This document shows, in pieces, positions 36,390 through 46,387 of a stretch of 64,000 nt of DNA. Position 1 is the stretch's first letter; each line of letters opens with the position of its first letter. The stretch is from an uncultured Flavobacteriales bacterium. GTDB lineage: Bacteria; Bacteroidota; Bacteroidia; Flavobacteriales; BACL11. A program made the position numbers and the translations under genes. The notes beneath the pieces are model-generated. The model saw only the letters and a program-made list of their open reading frames with translations, was not told the DNA's origin and did no database searches. Location of the stretch: positions 1 to 64,000 of the forward strand of contig CAJIYG010000003.1 of assembly GCA_905181585.1 (NCBI GenBank), written 5' to 3'.

Positions 36390-36803
36390 ATGTATCCTGA
36401 AGAGATTTGTACCCCCATGAGAGAAGACTTAACTAATGTTGGTTTTGTTGAGATGAAAAGTTTAGAAGATGTAGAGCAAGTTTTAGAAAAGAAAGAAGGC
36501 ACAGTTCTTTTAATGGTTAACTCAGTATGTGGTTGTGCTGCGGGTAACGCAAGGCCAGCTGTAAAAATGACTACAACTTTTGATAAAAAACCTTCAGTTT
36601 TTGCTACAGTTTTTGCTGGACAAGATATTGGAGCAACTGCTAAAGCTCGTGAGTATATGCTTCCTTATCCTCCATCATCTCCCTGCATTGCTCTATTTAA
36701 AAATGGTGCATTAGTCCATTTTATTGAAAGACATCATATTGAAGGAAGACCTGCTCAGATGATAGCAGAAAACCTGCAAAATGCTTTTAACGAATATTGT
36801 TAA
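36390..36803 (+). CDS. Bacilliredoxin (BrxA/BrxB, YphP/YqiW family)
   Basis: From the ATG at 36390 the product has 137 residues; earlier in-frame codons overlap tadA and show no similarity. MYPEEICTPMREDLT at the N-terminus, the CGC active site in VNSVCGCAAGNARP, and ALVHFIERHHIEGRPA are the three signature blocks. Bacilliredoxins remove low-molecular-weight thiols from mixed disulfides (de-bacillithiolation), suggesting bacillithiol chemistry in this organism. Confidence 0.92.
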   Translation: MYPEEICTPMREDLTNVGFVEMKSLEDVEQVLEKKEGTVLLMVNSVCGCAAGNARPAVKMTTTFDKKPSVFATVFAGQDIGATAKAREYMLPYPPSSPCIALFKNGALVHFIERHHIEGRPAQMIAENLQNAFNEYC

Positions 36804-36959
36804 AAATTAAATAATTTTTTCCTTCTTTTTTCTATTATTTTAAGGCCATTTAATTTCGTAATGTTACTAGATTGTATAGGTAATTATATCATTTGCTTCA
36901 AAAAGCTTAATTTTTTGTATCTTGCCGTTCTTTAAACAAACATTTAATTATTAGATAAG

Positions 36960-39900
36960 ATGAAAAAAATATTCTATATAGCTTCACTTCTATGTTTTAG
37001 TTTTGTTTCCTTAAGTGTAAATGGTCAGGTTACCCTAGATTCAGTTATTGTTACGAATCCAATTAATTGTGCTGGTGATTTTGCTGATGTTGAAACATAT
37101 ATTACTCAAACTAATCCTCCTACTGTAATTCAATTAAAAGCATTTAAGTTTACTGGATTTGCTTATTTGCCTTACTTGTCAAGTAGTCAGACATCAGGAA
37201 CAAATGTTATTCTTAATGGATTTGAAGCAAATGATTATGTTATGCTAATGGTGGATTCAATTCAATTTATTACAAATTATCCTGGCCCTCCAGGCTCAGG
37301 TCTTTCACAATTATTTTTTACAACTTCAGATTTTGCAAGTGCCATGGCCGATACGGCATCAGTTCTTGATTCAGCTAACTTTACAGTTCTAGGTAAAACA
37401 CAGCTAAGTGCATTAACTAATACTTTCATGACTAACCTGTGCTTTGGAGATTGTGATGCCTCAGAAATTATTTCAGTAAGTGGCGGAACTCTTCCTTACA
37501 CTTTAAATGGCTCAATATTTACTGGCAGTGATACAACATTAATAAATTTATGTTCAGGAAATTACTCTGTTGTAGTTTCAGATGCTAACGGATGTTCTAC
37601 AAACACTAGTCCAACTAACTTTCTTATTTCTGACCCATCACAACTTAACATGTCTGCTATTATAAATTCAAATTATAATGGTCAAGATATTTCATGTTTT
37701 GGTGATTCAGACGGAGAGATTTTAGCTTCTGCAACTGGAGGAACTCCTTCATATACTTACTCCATTGACGGATCAAATTACTCATCTAGTCCAATGTTTT
37801 CTGGCTTAAGTTCAGGTGTTTATACTATTTCTTATTTAGATGATAATAACTGTTCAAGCTCAGAGAATATTACCCTCTCTGATCCTGTGATTCTTTCAGG
37901 CTCTCTAGCTCTTACTCAACCAGTTTCATGCTTTGGTGTTTGTGATGCAGAAATAATTTTTTCTGTTGATAATATCCAAACTGGTACCGCTCCATATACT
38001 TATTCAATAGATGGAGGTGTAAATTTTCAAAATAGTTCAATCTTCTCCTCTCTTTGTGGTGATGCTAGCTATGATGTGGAGGTTAACGATGTAAATAATT
38101 GTTCTTATTCTCAAAATATTAATGTTACAGAACCAGCTTCTATAACTTTTGGAAATAGTACTTCTGACTTTAATGGATATGAAATTAGCTGTAACGGAAA
38201 TAATGATGGAGAAATAATTCTTTTCTCAATATTAGGAGGAACCCCTAACTACGCATACTCAATTGATGGTGGTCAAAATTACAGCTCTAATACAATTTTT
38301 TCTGGATTAAGTGAAGGAAGTTATAATGTGGTTGTAATTGATGCTGCAGGATGTACTGCTACTAGCTTAGTTACATTAGATGCTCCATTGCCCTTTACAT
38401 TATCTTCTGTAGAAACAAGTAGTATCTCTTGCTTTGAAAGCTGTGATGGAGGTATTATTGCTGTTGCAGGAAATGGAGTAGGAATAATAAGTTATGATTT
38501 AACAGGTTTTTTAACACAAACCTCATCTGTTTTTAATGGTCTTTGTGGAGATATATCATATGGAACGTATACTTTAGATGCCTCAGATGAAAATAGCTGC
38601 TCAGCTACTACAAATGTTAGTCTTAGTGAGCCATTAGATTTTGCATATTCTGTTGATTCTTTCGCAAATTTTTGTGGTACTTCAACAGGTGAAGCCTCTA
38701 TTATTATTACGCAAGGAGGTACTCAACCTTATTTTTATATTTGGGACGATATAAATAATCAGACTACTTCTACTGCTACTGGCTTAGATGCAGGTATATA
38801 TACTGTAACTGTTACAGATAATAATGGTTGTTTATTAGGAACTGAAGATATTATGGTAGATGATCAGGATATGACATTATCATTTACGACTACACCTCCT
38901 TGCAATAATGGTGGTGATGGTTCTGCAACTGTTATTCCTAATGGTAACCCAGGATATTCTGTTCTTTGGTCTAATGGTCAAACATCATTTACGGCTACGG
39001 GATTAAATCCAGGTTTTTATTCGGTTCAAGTTACTGATATTTACTGTACAGTTACTGACAGTATTGAAGTTCCACAAAGTGCAATTGTAAGTGTAAATCT
39101 AGACACAATAAATTCAGATTTATTAGTTGATTGTTATGGATATCCATCCAGTGGCGTTACTGTCAACGCTAATGGTGGAACAGGAGCTAACACTTACATG
39201 TTTTATATTCCAAATATTTCTCCTACTCCTCAAGCTTCCAATGTATTTACTGGATTATTTGCTGGTACATATCCAATTTACACATTTGATGGTAATGGAT
39301 GTTCCGACAGTGTTATGGTTTCAATATCTGAGCCAGATGAATTAACTTTTTCAGCTTATTCATCAGATGTAGGCTGCTATGGTGATACAACTGGATCGGC
39401 ATATGTTGATAATGTTGATGGCGGTCAGTCTCCTTATACTTTTTCTTGGTCTAACGGATCTTCAAATCCTTACGTTTCATCTCTTACAGCCGGGGATTAT
39501 TATATTACAGTTTTAGATGATAATGGCTGTACTTCAAATCCAGCATCAATTTTGGTTACAATTAATGAGCCAACTCCTTTAATTACATCTACTAGTGTTT
39601 TAAGTAATTCAAATTGTGCTGGCTCACAGGCTATAGCTTCTGGAGAAATTGAAATTTTAGCATCAGGAGCAACACCTGGATATTCATTCCTTTGGAGTAA
39701 TGGTGAAACCTCTTCAATAATTTCTTCTTTATTGCCCGGAGTTTATACAGTGGCTGTGTCAGATGATGAAGGTTGTGTTTTAACAGATACTGCTGAAATC
39801 TTAGCTGGATCTAACCCAGAATTAAATGTAATTGTTCAAAACGTAAGTTGTTTTGGAGCTAACGATGGTATGATGTTTACTTCTGCAGACTTTGGTACAC

Positions 39901-42900
39901 CCCCTTACAATTTTAGTGCAGATGGTGGAAATTCATTCGTTCCTTCTGGCACTCCTTTTGGGCCAAGTGGTGAAGCTTTTTACTATATAACTGTCGTTGA
40001 TTCTATTGGATGTATCGATAATGACTCAATTTTTGTTTATGAGCCTGAACTTCTTGAAATTTTAAATATTGATGTTCAGAACATCAGTTGTAATGGAAAT
40101 ATTGACGGAGAGTTAACAGTAGTACATTCTGGAGGAAATCCAAATATTACTTATAGTTGGAATGATATAAACAATCAAACAACATCAACAGCTGTAGGAT
40201 TATCTGTTGGAACATACAATGTAATTATAACTGATAGTGCCGGCTGCGCTGATACATCAGGATTCGTATCAATATCTCAGCCTGATAGTCTAATTATTAC
40301 TTCAATTAGCTCTACAGATGTTAGCTGCTTTGGATCTAACGATGGGTCTGTTTCAGTAGCTGTTGGAGGAGGTGCATTAAATTATTCTTATGATTGGTCA
40401 TTTGGAGGTATTGATCAAACAGAGACAACAGTTAGTGCTGGAAATTATAGTGTAATTGTTTCAGATTCTAATGGTTGTTCAGATACTTCCAATATTATTG
40501 TAGATGAGCCATTACAAATTATTGCGTCTTATTCTAGAGATTCTGTTTCATGTTTAAATGGGTCTAATGGATCAGCAACTGTTTTTGTTAGTGGTGGTCT
40601 TGCCCCATACTCATATCTTTGGGATAATGGAAGTACTTTAACTAGTGCAAATAATTTATCCTCCGGATTTCATCATCTTGTAATTACGGATGCTAACCTT
40701 TGCCAAGTAATTGACAGTGTGGAAATTTTATCTCCATTATTTGATATTTCAATTGACTCTTTAAATATTAATGATGTAAGTTGTTATGGAGCAAACAATG
40801 GTTCATTAGAAATCATTGCATCAGGAGGAAACTATCCATACCTGTACTCTAATACTAATGGCTTTAATTTGCAATCTTTAAATAGCTTTGTTAGTCTTTC
40901 TCCTCAGACTTATATAATATACGTAGAAGATAATAAAGGTTGTTTTGATAGAGATACAATTAATCTTACACAGCCAGACTCTTTATACATTGATACAACT
41001 ATTTTTAGTAATATTCAGTGTTTTGGTGATGCTAATGGCTCAATAGATGCTATTAACGCGTCAGGGGGGACTGGTTCTTATACGTATTCTGTTAATGGTG
41101 GTTTTCAATACAGTAACACCTCATATTTTAATGGATTTAGCGCTGGAGTTATAACAGTAGAGGTTTTTGATGCAAATAACTGCGTTGGCCAAGATATTGT
41201 AATTATTAATGAGCCTAGTGAGTTATTTGTTGACGTTAATATTTCTGATTGGAATAATTACCAAATCAGATGTAATGGGGATAGCTCAGGCTTTGCAGAC
41301 TTTGTTATTAGCGGAGGAATTGCTCCTTATCTAAAATCATGTATCAGTAATAATGATACATTAGTATCTTCATATAGCAGTAACGTAACAAATTTAACTG
41401 CTGGTCAATATAGTTTTGTTGTTCAGGATGGCTATGGGTGTGTTTATCAAGAATCAATTTTATTTCTTGAGCCATCAGCGATTGAGCATAATTTTATAGC
41501 TAACCATATAACTTGTGATGGATTAGACAATGCTTCATTAATTGATTCAGTGTATGGAGGTGTCGGATCAGCCAATACTTACTCTTATTTATGGGATAGT
41601 GGAGAAACAACATATTCACTCAGTAATCTTTCTGCTGGAATATATTCGATAAGTGTAACTGATGAAAATAATTGTATATCAGACTCTAGCTTTACAATAA
41701 ATAATAATAATGCTTTAAGTGCTGTTGTAGACATGAATATTACAAATGAAGTTAGTTGTTTTGATTTTTGTGATGGAGAGATAGGTATATTAGTTTCGGG
41801 CGGAATACCTAATCTGAGCTCTAGCGGAAGTGCAGAGTATAGCTACCAATGGAATGACACACTTTTACAGACTAGCTTACAGGCTATTGGATTGTGTGTA
41901 GATAATATCTTAAATACAACAAGCTATACATGTATTATTTCCGATTCTCAAGGCTGTAACGATACAGTTTCTTATGTATTATCACAACCGGAGAAGTTAA
42001 TTGTAACAGCTTCAATTTTAGAAGATGTTTTATGTAATTCAGGAAATAATGGAAGTATTAATGCTAGTGTAACTGGGGGAAATGGTGGAGATGAGTTTTA
42101 CTGGAATAACTCAACTAATTGGAATCCTAGCTCTTTAAATTCTAATTTAATTTCGGGAAGTTATGTTGTAGTTGCTAGAGATATTAATGGTTGTCTTGAC
42201 ACAACAGAAATATTATTAGAACAACCAACAGAGTTAGCTATTACTGTTGAAGAAAAAGATATCAGTTGTTACGGTTTCAATGATGGAGAGATTACTGTAA
42301 ATACTTCTGGAGGAACGCCAAACCCTGGAATACCACCAACGTATAACTACTTATGGACTCCTGGAGGTCAAACTACTCAAACTGCTACAGGGTTATCACC
42401 AAATATTTATTCTGTAACTGTTACTGATAACAATGGATGTTTTATTCTTAGTGAATCTATTAATATAAGTGAGCCTACAAATCCACTTGTAATAAATGTA
42501 GATTCAATTGATGAAACATGTGCTTTAAATGATGGAGAGGCAAGTGCAACAGTCTTGGGAGGAACTCTCCCTTATACTTACAGCTGGAACAACGGAGAAA
42601 ATACTTTATCAATTAATGGACTAACACCAGGCACATACACTGTTGAAGTTTTAGATAATAATGGTTGCCAAGTTTCTTCTTCAACAATTGTTAATGGAGT
42701 AAGTAATGTCTTCTTACCAGGAAACTTAAATACCTTGAATGAATCAATCTGTTTGGGTGAAGTTCTCACTATAAATATTGAAGAAAGACCTGGACTAATT
42801 TATTATTGGCTTGATGGGTTTGCTCAGTCAGATAGAGAAGTGAGTCCAGCAATAACTACAACATATACTTTGGAGATTACTGATCCTAGCTGTGCAATTC

Positions 42901-43442
42901 CTTATTTAGTTGAAGCCATTGTTAATGTAAATGATGTTAAGACAATGATTTCATCTAATATTTCAGCTAGTGGAACAAACCCTACAATCAGTCTTGGACA
43001 AGAGATAGAATTATTTTCAAATAATAATAACTGTGATACATGGGAGTGGTCATGGGATGATCAAACTAACAATAATCAAAGTTTTTATGATGATCCCATT
43101 GTGTCAACTTGGTATACTTTGAATGTAGATTCAGCAGGTTGTCAAGGTATTGATTCCATATATATAGTTGTAGGAGTTATGCCATATGATGCAATTACTC
43201 CTAATGGAGATGGAATGAATGATACTTGGGAGATTTTAGATATTAATAGTTATCCAGATGGAATGGTAAAAGTATTCAACAGATGGGGTGAAGTAGTTCA
43301 TGAGTGTTCTGGAGGTACAAATTATATCCCTTGGGATGGAACATATCAGGGAGAATTGCTTGCTGTGGGTACTTATTACTATGTTATTGATTTAAACAAT
43401 GGTGACGAACCACAAACTGGCCCAATTACAATTTTAAGATAA
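36960..43442 (+). CDS. Giant SprB-repeat adhesin with T9SS type B C-terminal sorting domain
   Basis: The product is 2160 residues. A Sec signal peptide (MKKIFYIASLLCFSFVSLSV) is followed by a unique N-terminal region of about 150 residues. Then come roughly 22 SprB-type repeats of about 80 residues. Each starts with a CxG/CFGxxDG-type turn, continues through GG-x-P-Y-x-Y-S/W, and usually has a second cysteine in a D-x-N-G-C turn; they are predicted beta-sandwiches. The last 85 or so residues (ITPNGDGMNDTWEI ... VKVFNRWGEVV ... WDGTYQGE ... GTYYYVI) are the gliding-motility-associated C-terminal domain of type B. So the protein should be exported by the type IX system and displayed on the surface. 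PorP/SprF follows. Confidence 0.9.
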   Translation: MKKIFYIASLLCFSFVSLSVNGQVTLDSVIVTNPINCAGDFADVETYITQTNPPTVIQLKAFKFTGFAYLPYLSSSQTSGTNVILNGFEANDYVMLMVDSIQFITNYPGPPGSGLSQLFFTTSDFASAMADTASVLDSANFTVLGKTQLSALTNTFMTNLCFGDCDASEIISVSGGTLPYTLNGSIFTGSDTTLINLCSGNYSVVVSDANGCSTNTSPTNFLISDPSQLNMSAIINSNYNGQDISCFGDSDGEILASATGGTPSYTYSIDGSNYSSSPMFSGLSSGVYTISYLDDNNCSSSENITLSDPVILSGSLALTQPVSCFGVCDAEIIFSVDNIQTGTAPYTYSIDGGVNFQNSSIFSSLCGDASYDVEVNDVNNCSYSQNINVTEPASITFGNSTSDFNGYEISCNGNNDGEIILFSILGGTPNYAYSIDGGQNYSSNTIFSGLSEGSYNVVVIDAAGCTATSLVTLDAPLPFTLSSVETSSISCFESCDGGIIAVAGNGVGIISYDLTGFLTQTSSVFNGLCGDISYGTYTLDASDENSCSATTNVSLSEPLDFAYSVDSFANFCGTSTGEASIIITQGGTQPYFYIWDDINNQTTSTATGLDAGIYTVTVTDNNGCLLGTEDIMVDDQDMTLSFTTTPPCNNGGDGSATVIPNGNPGYSVLWSNGQTSFTATGLNPGFYSVQVTDIYCTVTDSIEVPQSAIVSVNLDTINSDLLVDCYGYPSSGVTVNANGGTGANTYMFYIPNISPTPQASNVFTGLFAGTYPIYTFDGNGCSDSVMVSISEPDELTFSAYSSDVGCYGDTTGSAYVDNVDGGQSPYTFSWSNGSSNPYVSSLTAGDYYITVLDDNGCTSNPASILVTINEPTPLITSTSVLSNSNCAGSQAIASGEIEILASGATPGYSFLWSNGETSSIISSLLPGVYTVAVSDDEGCVLTDTAEILAGSNPELNVIVQNVSCFGANDGMMFTSADFGTPPYNFSADGGNSFVPSGTPFGPSGEAFYYITVVDSIGCIDNDSIFVYEPELLEILNIDVQNISCNGNIDGELTVVHSGGNPNITYSWNDINNQTTSTAVGLSVGTYNVIITDSAGCADTSGFVSISQPDSLIITSISSTDVSCFGSNDGSVSVAVGGGALNYSYDWSFGGIDQTETTVSAGNYSVIVSDSNGCSDTSNIIVDEPLQIIASYSRDSVSCLNGSNGSATVFVSGGLAPYSYLWDNGSTLTSANNLSSGFHHLVITDANLCQVIDSVEILSPLFDISIDSLNINDVSCYGANNGSLEIIASGGNYPYLYSNTNGFNLQSLNSFVSLSPQTYIIYVEDNKGCFDRDTINLTQPDSLYIDTTIFSNIQCFGDANGSIDAINASGGTGSYTYSVNGGFQYSNTSYFNGFSAGVITVEVFDANNCVGQDIVIINEPSELFVDVNISDWNNYQIRCNGDSSGFADFVISGGIAPYLKSCISNNDTLVSSYSSNVTNLTAGQYSFVVQDGYGCVYQESILFLEPSAIEHNFIANHITCDGLDNASLIDSVYGGVGSANTYSYLWDSGETTYSLSNLSAGIYSISVTDENNCISDSSFTINNNNALSAVVDMNITNEVSCFDFCDGEIGILVSGGIPNLSSSGSAEYSYQWNDTLLQTSLQAIGLCVDNILNTTSYTCIISDSQGCNDTVSYVLSQPEKLIVTASILEDVLCNSGNNGSINASVTGGNGGDEFYWNNSTNWNPSSLNSNLISGSYVVVARDINGCLDTTEILLEQPTELAITVEEKDISCYGFNDGEITVNTSGGTPNPGIPPTYNYLWTPGGQTTQTATGLSPNIYSVTVTDNNGCFILSESINISEPTNPLVINVDSIDETCALNDGEASATVLGGTLPYTYSWNNGENTLSINGLTPGTYTVEVLDNNGCQVSSSTIVNGVSNVFLPGNLNTLNESICLGEVLTINIEERPGLIYYWLDGFAQSDREVSPAITTTYTLEITDPSCAIPYLVEAIVNVNDVKTMISSNISASGTNPTISLGQEIELFSNNNNCDTWEWSWDDQTNNNQSFYDDPIVSTWYTLNVDSAGCQGIDSIYIVVGVMPYDAITPNGDGMNDTWEILDINSYPDGMVKVFNRWGEVVHECSGGTNYIPWDGTYQGELLAVGTYYYVIDLNNGDEPQTGPITILR

Positions 43443-43447
43443 AAAAA

Positions 43448-44371
43448 ATGATGATGAAAAAAATTACTCTTTTAGCTTTAACTTGTTTTCTTAGTGTAGT
43501 AATACATGCTCAACAACTACCACAAATAACACAATACATGATGAATAGTTACGTAGTTAATCCTGCAACAGCAGGTATGAATGACTATTATCAAGTTAGA
43601 ACAAGTATAAGAAATCAATGGGCTGGTATTGCTGATGCACCAAGCACAACTGTTTTAAGTATTTATGGAAAACAGAATGCAAATGTTGGATTAGGAGGTG
43701 TAGTGTTTAATGATCAGGTAGGGCCAACAAGTAGATCAGGAATTTCTGCTTCTTATGCTTATCATTTTACAATTAAAAAAGATTTAAATCTTGCCTTAGC
43801 TCTTTCTGGAGGCTTCACACAATTTAAAATTGATAAAAATGGATGGAATGTAAATAATACTAATGATCCATTAACGCAAGGAGATATTATTGTTCAATCA
43901 GTACCAGATGCAACATTTGGTCTTAATCTTTATACAGATAAATGGTATCTTGGACTTTCTATCCCTCAACTTTTAACAAGTAATCTTAATTTACTTGATA
44001 ATGATTTTGCGGATAAACTAACTTCAGATCAAACTGGTAACCTTTCAAGACATATATTTGTTTTGGGGGCCTATACTCATGAATTAAATAAAAATTGGAA
44101 AATAGAGCCATCAGTTTTATTAAAATCTGTAGAGCCTATGCCAGCACAAATGGACATAGGTTTAAAAGCAATTTATGATGATAAACTTTGGTTTGGAACA
44201 GATTATAGAACTAATGGTGATATAGCAGCTTTGGTAGGTTATTCTATTCAAGATAGATATATGATTGGTTATTCATATGATATCCTAAATTCAGATCTTA
44301 GTGACTATTCAAATGGTTCACACGAGTTTATGTTAGCTGTAAAGTTCGCACCACCTTCAAAGACACGATAA
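43448..44371 (+). CDS. PorP/SprF family type IX secretion membrane protein
   Basis: The 307-residue outer-membrane beta-barrel has a signal peptide ending near residue 22 (SVVIHA). The start of the mature protein, QQLPQITQYMMNSYVVNPATAGMND, is the family signature, and RTSIRNQWAGIADAP follows. SprF is needed for secretion of SprB in Flavobacterium, and the gene sits five bases after a SprB-like gene, so it is probably the partner of this adhesin. The barrel is predicted from alternating strands; the C-terminal LAVKFAPP fits an outer-membrane end. A strong terminator follows. Confidence 0.9.
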   Translation: MMMKKITLLALTCFLSVVIHAQQLPQITQYMMNSYVVNPATAGMNDYYQVRTSIRNQWAGIADAPSTTVLSIYGKQNANVGLGGVVFNDQVGPTSRSGISASYAYHFTIKKDLNLALALSGGFTQFKIDKNGWNVNNTNDPLTQGDIIVQSVPDATFGLNLYTDKWYLGLSIPQLLTSNLNLLDNDFADKLTSDQTGNLSRHIFVLGAYTHELNKNWKIEPSVLLKSVEPMPAQMDIGLKAIYDDKLWFGTDYRTNGDIAALVGYSIQDRYMIGYSYDILNSDLSDYSNGSHEFMLAVKFAPPSKTR

Positions 44372-44384
44372 AAGATATAAAATT

Positions 44385-44410
44385 AAAAACCCTCCATATG
44401 GAGGGTTTTT
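44385..44410 (+). terminator. Rho-independent terminator after the SprB/SprF pair
   Basis: A 26-base perfect palindrome (core CCCTCC / GGAGGG with flanking As and Ts) lies 13 bases after the PorP/SprF stop and ends in a T run. The flanking A and T tracts would also let it work on the minus strand, but no minus-strand gene ends there. Confidence 0.85.
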
Positions 44411-44527
44411 AAATGTTGCATGATTATATCTCTGGAAAGAAATGCAACTTAAAACAAGTTTCAACGATGGCACAAATCTAATGTATAAGACAAGCAAATA
44501 AATATTATAATTTTTTACATATTAACA

Positions 44528-44535
44528 TACATTTG
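44528..44535 (+). promoter_or_regulatory. Promoter -7 box for the rhodanese-thioredoxin gene
   Basis: TACATTTG, an exact TAnnTTTG match, begins 28 bases before the ATG at 44556. Confidence 0.45.
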
Positions 44536-44555
44536 TTAACCTTATTATACAATAC

Positions 44556-45290
44556 ATGAAATCACTAGATATAATTTTTCTCTTTTTTTTACTTAGTAGT
44601 TGCTTTAATACTGAAAAAAATGAAGATAAATTAACCTTTGTTAATTTAGAGGCTAATGATTTTCTAGCAGAATATAATGCTGAAAATTCATTAATATTAG
44701 ATGTTAGGACAGCTGGTGAGATAAGCCAAGGTCACATAGAAGGTGCAACGTTTATAGATTTTTATAGCGAAAAATTTGAAGAGAAGATAAAAATTATTAA
44801 TAAGGATTTAAATATTCATGTATATTGTAAGAGTAGTGGAAGAAGTAAGAGTGTTTCAGAGAAGCTTATCTCATATGGATTTAAAAATGTATTTAACTTA
44901 GATGGTGGATTCGATTCTTGGAAGAAAGAAAAGAAATTTATTATAACTGAATATACTAATAAAGAGCCTGAAGAGTCTGTAATATATAATTTAGACTCTC
45001 TTAATTACATAATAGAAAATCATACAACTTTAATGTACATTTACACTAAGTGGTGCAGTCCTTGCCGAAAAATGTCACCTATTATTGATCAAATAAAATT
45101 AGATTTTAATAATATTAAAGTAATTTCTATTGATGCAGATATTTACCCTGAAATGCTAAAAAGATTTCAATCATCTTCTGTTCCTACAATTTTATTTTTA
45201 GAAGATAGTAAGGTCTTATGGAAAAAAAACGGCCTCAGCTCATACAAAGAATTGGTCGAATCAATAAATGAAGAAGTATTAGTTTTATGA
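44556..45290 (+). CDS. Lipoprotein with fused rhodanese and thioredoxin domains
   Basis: The product is 244 residues. The leader ends with lipobox FLLSSC (Cys16). A rhodanese domain spans about residues 28-125, with ILDVRTAGEISQGHIEGA and the active-site loop VYCKSSGRSKS. A thioredoxin domain (about 145-240) carries TKWCSPCRKMSP and the cis-proline region SSVPTILFL. Such a protein would act in the periplasm or at the outer membrane on thiols or persulfides; the substrate is unknown. Its stop overlaps the next ATG (ATGA), so it is coupled to the glycosyltransferase. Confidence 0.85.
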   Translation: MKSLDIIFLFFLLSSCFNTEKNEDKLTFVNLEANDFLAEYNAENSLILDVRTAGEISQGHIEGATFIDFYSEKFEEKIKIINKDLNIHVYCKSSGRSKSVSEKLISYGFKNVFNLDGGFDSWKKEKKFIITEYTNKEPEESVIYNLDSLNYIIENHTTLMYIYTKWCSPCRKMSPIIDQIKLDFNNIKVISIDADIYPEMLKRFQSSSVPTILFLEDSKVLWKKNGLSSYKELVESINEEVLVL

Positions 45291-46387
45291 AAATAGCAAT
45301 ACTTGGAACTAGAGGAATACCAAATAATTATGGTGGATTTGAACAGTGTGCTGAAATGCTTTCGGCAGGTTTAGTTGCCAAAGGTCATAATGTTACAGTA
45401 TACAACCCAGATTTTCATCCTTATAAAAACAATAATTATCTTGGGGTTAGTATTAAACATATTTACAGTCCTCAAAATAAGATAGGAACTTCTGCATCTA
45501 ATTTTATTTTTGACTATCTATGTCTTAAGGATGCGATAAAAGAGGGTTATGATATTATTCTTGAACTAGGACTAATAACTGCAGCTCCTTCAATAATTTT
45601 TTGTCGAAAAAAGGGAAACATAATTGTTACTAATTTAGATGGGTTAGAGTGGAAAAGAGCAAAATGGAATCCAATCGTTAGATTTATAACTAGAAAACTT
45701 GAACGTTTTGGAGTTTATTTTTCCAACTATATTGTTGCTGATAATATTGGTATTAAAAACTATGTATTTGAACAGTATGGAAAAGAATCAGAATTCATTG
45801 CATATGGAGCTGAAAAAATAAATATTCCAAATAAATCACTAATCAGTAAATATATAAATGTAAATGAGGATTACCTTTTAACTATAGCAAGGTTAGAGCC
45901 AGAAAATAATATTGAATTAATTTGTGATGCTTATTTACTTTCAGATCTTCAAAGCCCTTATTATATTATTGGAAATGTTAATACAACATATGGAAATTTT
46001 CTAATTAAAAAATATAAGAATTCTACTATCATTTTTTTGGGAGCAATCTTTAATAAGGATGAGCTAGATTCCTTTAGGTATTTTTCAAAACTATATATTC
46101 ATGGACATTCTGTTGGAGGCACTAATCCTGCTCTTTTAGAAGCAATGACTGCAAAATCTTTTATTTTGTGTCATGATAATAAATTTAATAAATCTGTAAT
46201 TGCAAATGGGGCTTTATATTTCGATAGTATTGATTCGTTAAAATTAATTTTTAATAATTCAGATATATACCATCAAAAAGAGAAGTTTGTTAAAGAAAAT
46301 TTAGAAAGTATTGAGGAAAACTATAGGTGGAATATAGTCGTGGATAAGTACGAAAATTATTTTAAAAGAATTTTAAATAATAAATAA
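45287..46387 (+). CDS. DUF1972-type glycosyltransferase (GT4)
   Basis: The 366-residue product opens with MKIAILGTRGIPNNYGGFEQ, the DUF1972 signature found in rhamnosyltransferase-like GT4 enzymes. It continues with ITNLDGLEWKRAKW-like core, TIARLEPENNIELI in the donor-binding half and GTNPALLEAM near residue 280 (the E-x7-E-like motif of GT-B enzymes). It probably adds a sugar from a nucleotide donor to a surface polysaccharide; sugar and acceptor are unknown. There are no other polysaccharide genes in the window. Confidence 0.85.
   Translation: MKIAILGTRGIPNNYGGFEQCAEMLSAGLVAKGHNVTVYNPDFHPYKNNNYLGVSIKHIYSPQNKIGTSASNFIFDYLCLKDAIKEGYDIILELGLITAAPSIIFCRKKGNIIVTNLDGLEWKRAKWNPIVRFITRKLERFGVYFSNYIVADNIGIKNYVFEQYGKESEFIAYGAEKINIPNKSLISKYINVNEDYLLTIARLEPENNIELICDAYLLSDLQSPYYIIGNVNTTYGNFLIKKYKNSTIIFLGAIFNKDELDSFRYFSKLYIHGHSVGGTNPALLEAMTAKSFILCHDNKFNKSVIANGALYFDSIDSLKLIFNNSDIYHQKEKFVKENLESIEENYRWNIVVDKYENYFKRILNNK

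Noticed and set aside
39127-39345. Small frames overlapping larger genes on either strand (such as this one inside the adhesin)
   Set aside because: They have no recognisable domains or promoter boxes and lie entirely within well supported genes.
37700-42650. Direct repeats in the adhesin gene as CRISPR or a DNA repeat array
   Set aside because: The similarity is at protein level only (about 80-residue SprB repeats); DNA copies are diverged and lie inside one open frame.
44415-44448. Seven-base inverted repeat (gttgcat / atgcaac) after the SprF terminator
   Set aside because: The arms are short, the loop is 20 bases and there is no T run or neighbouring promoter overlap, so it is within chance expectation for this length.
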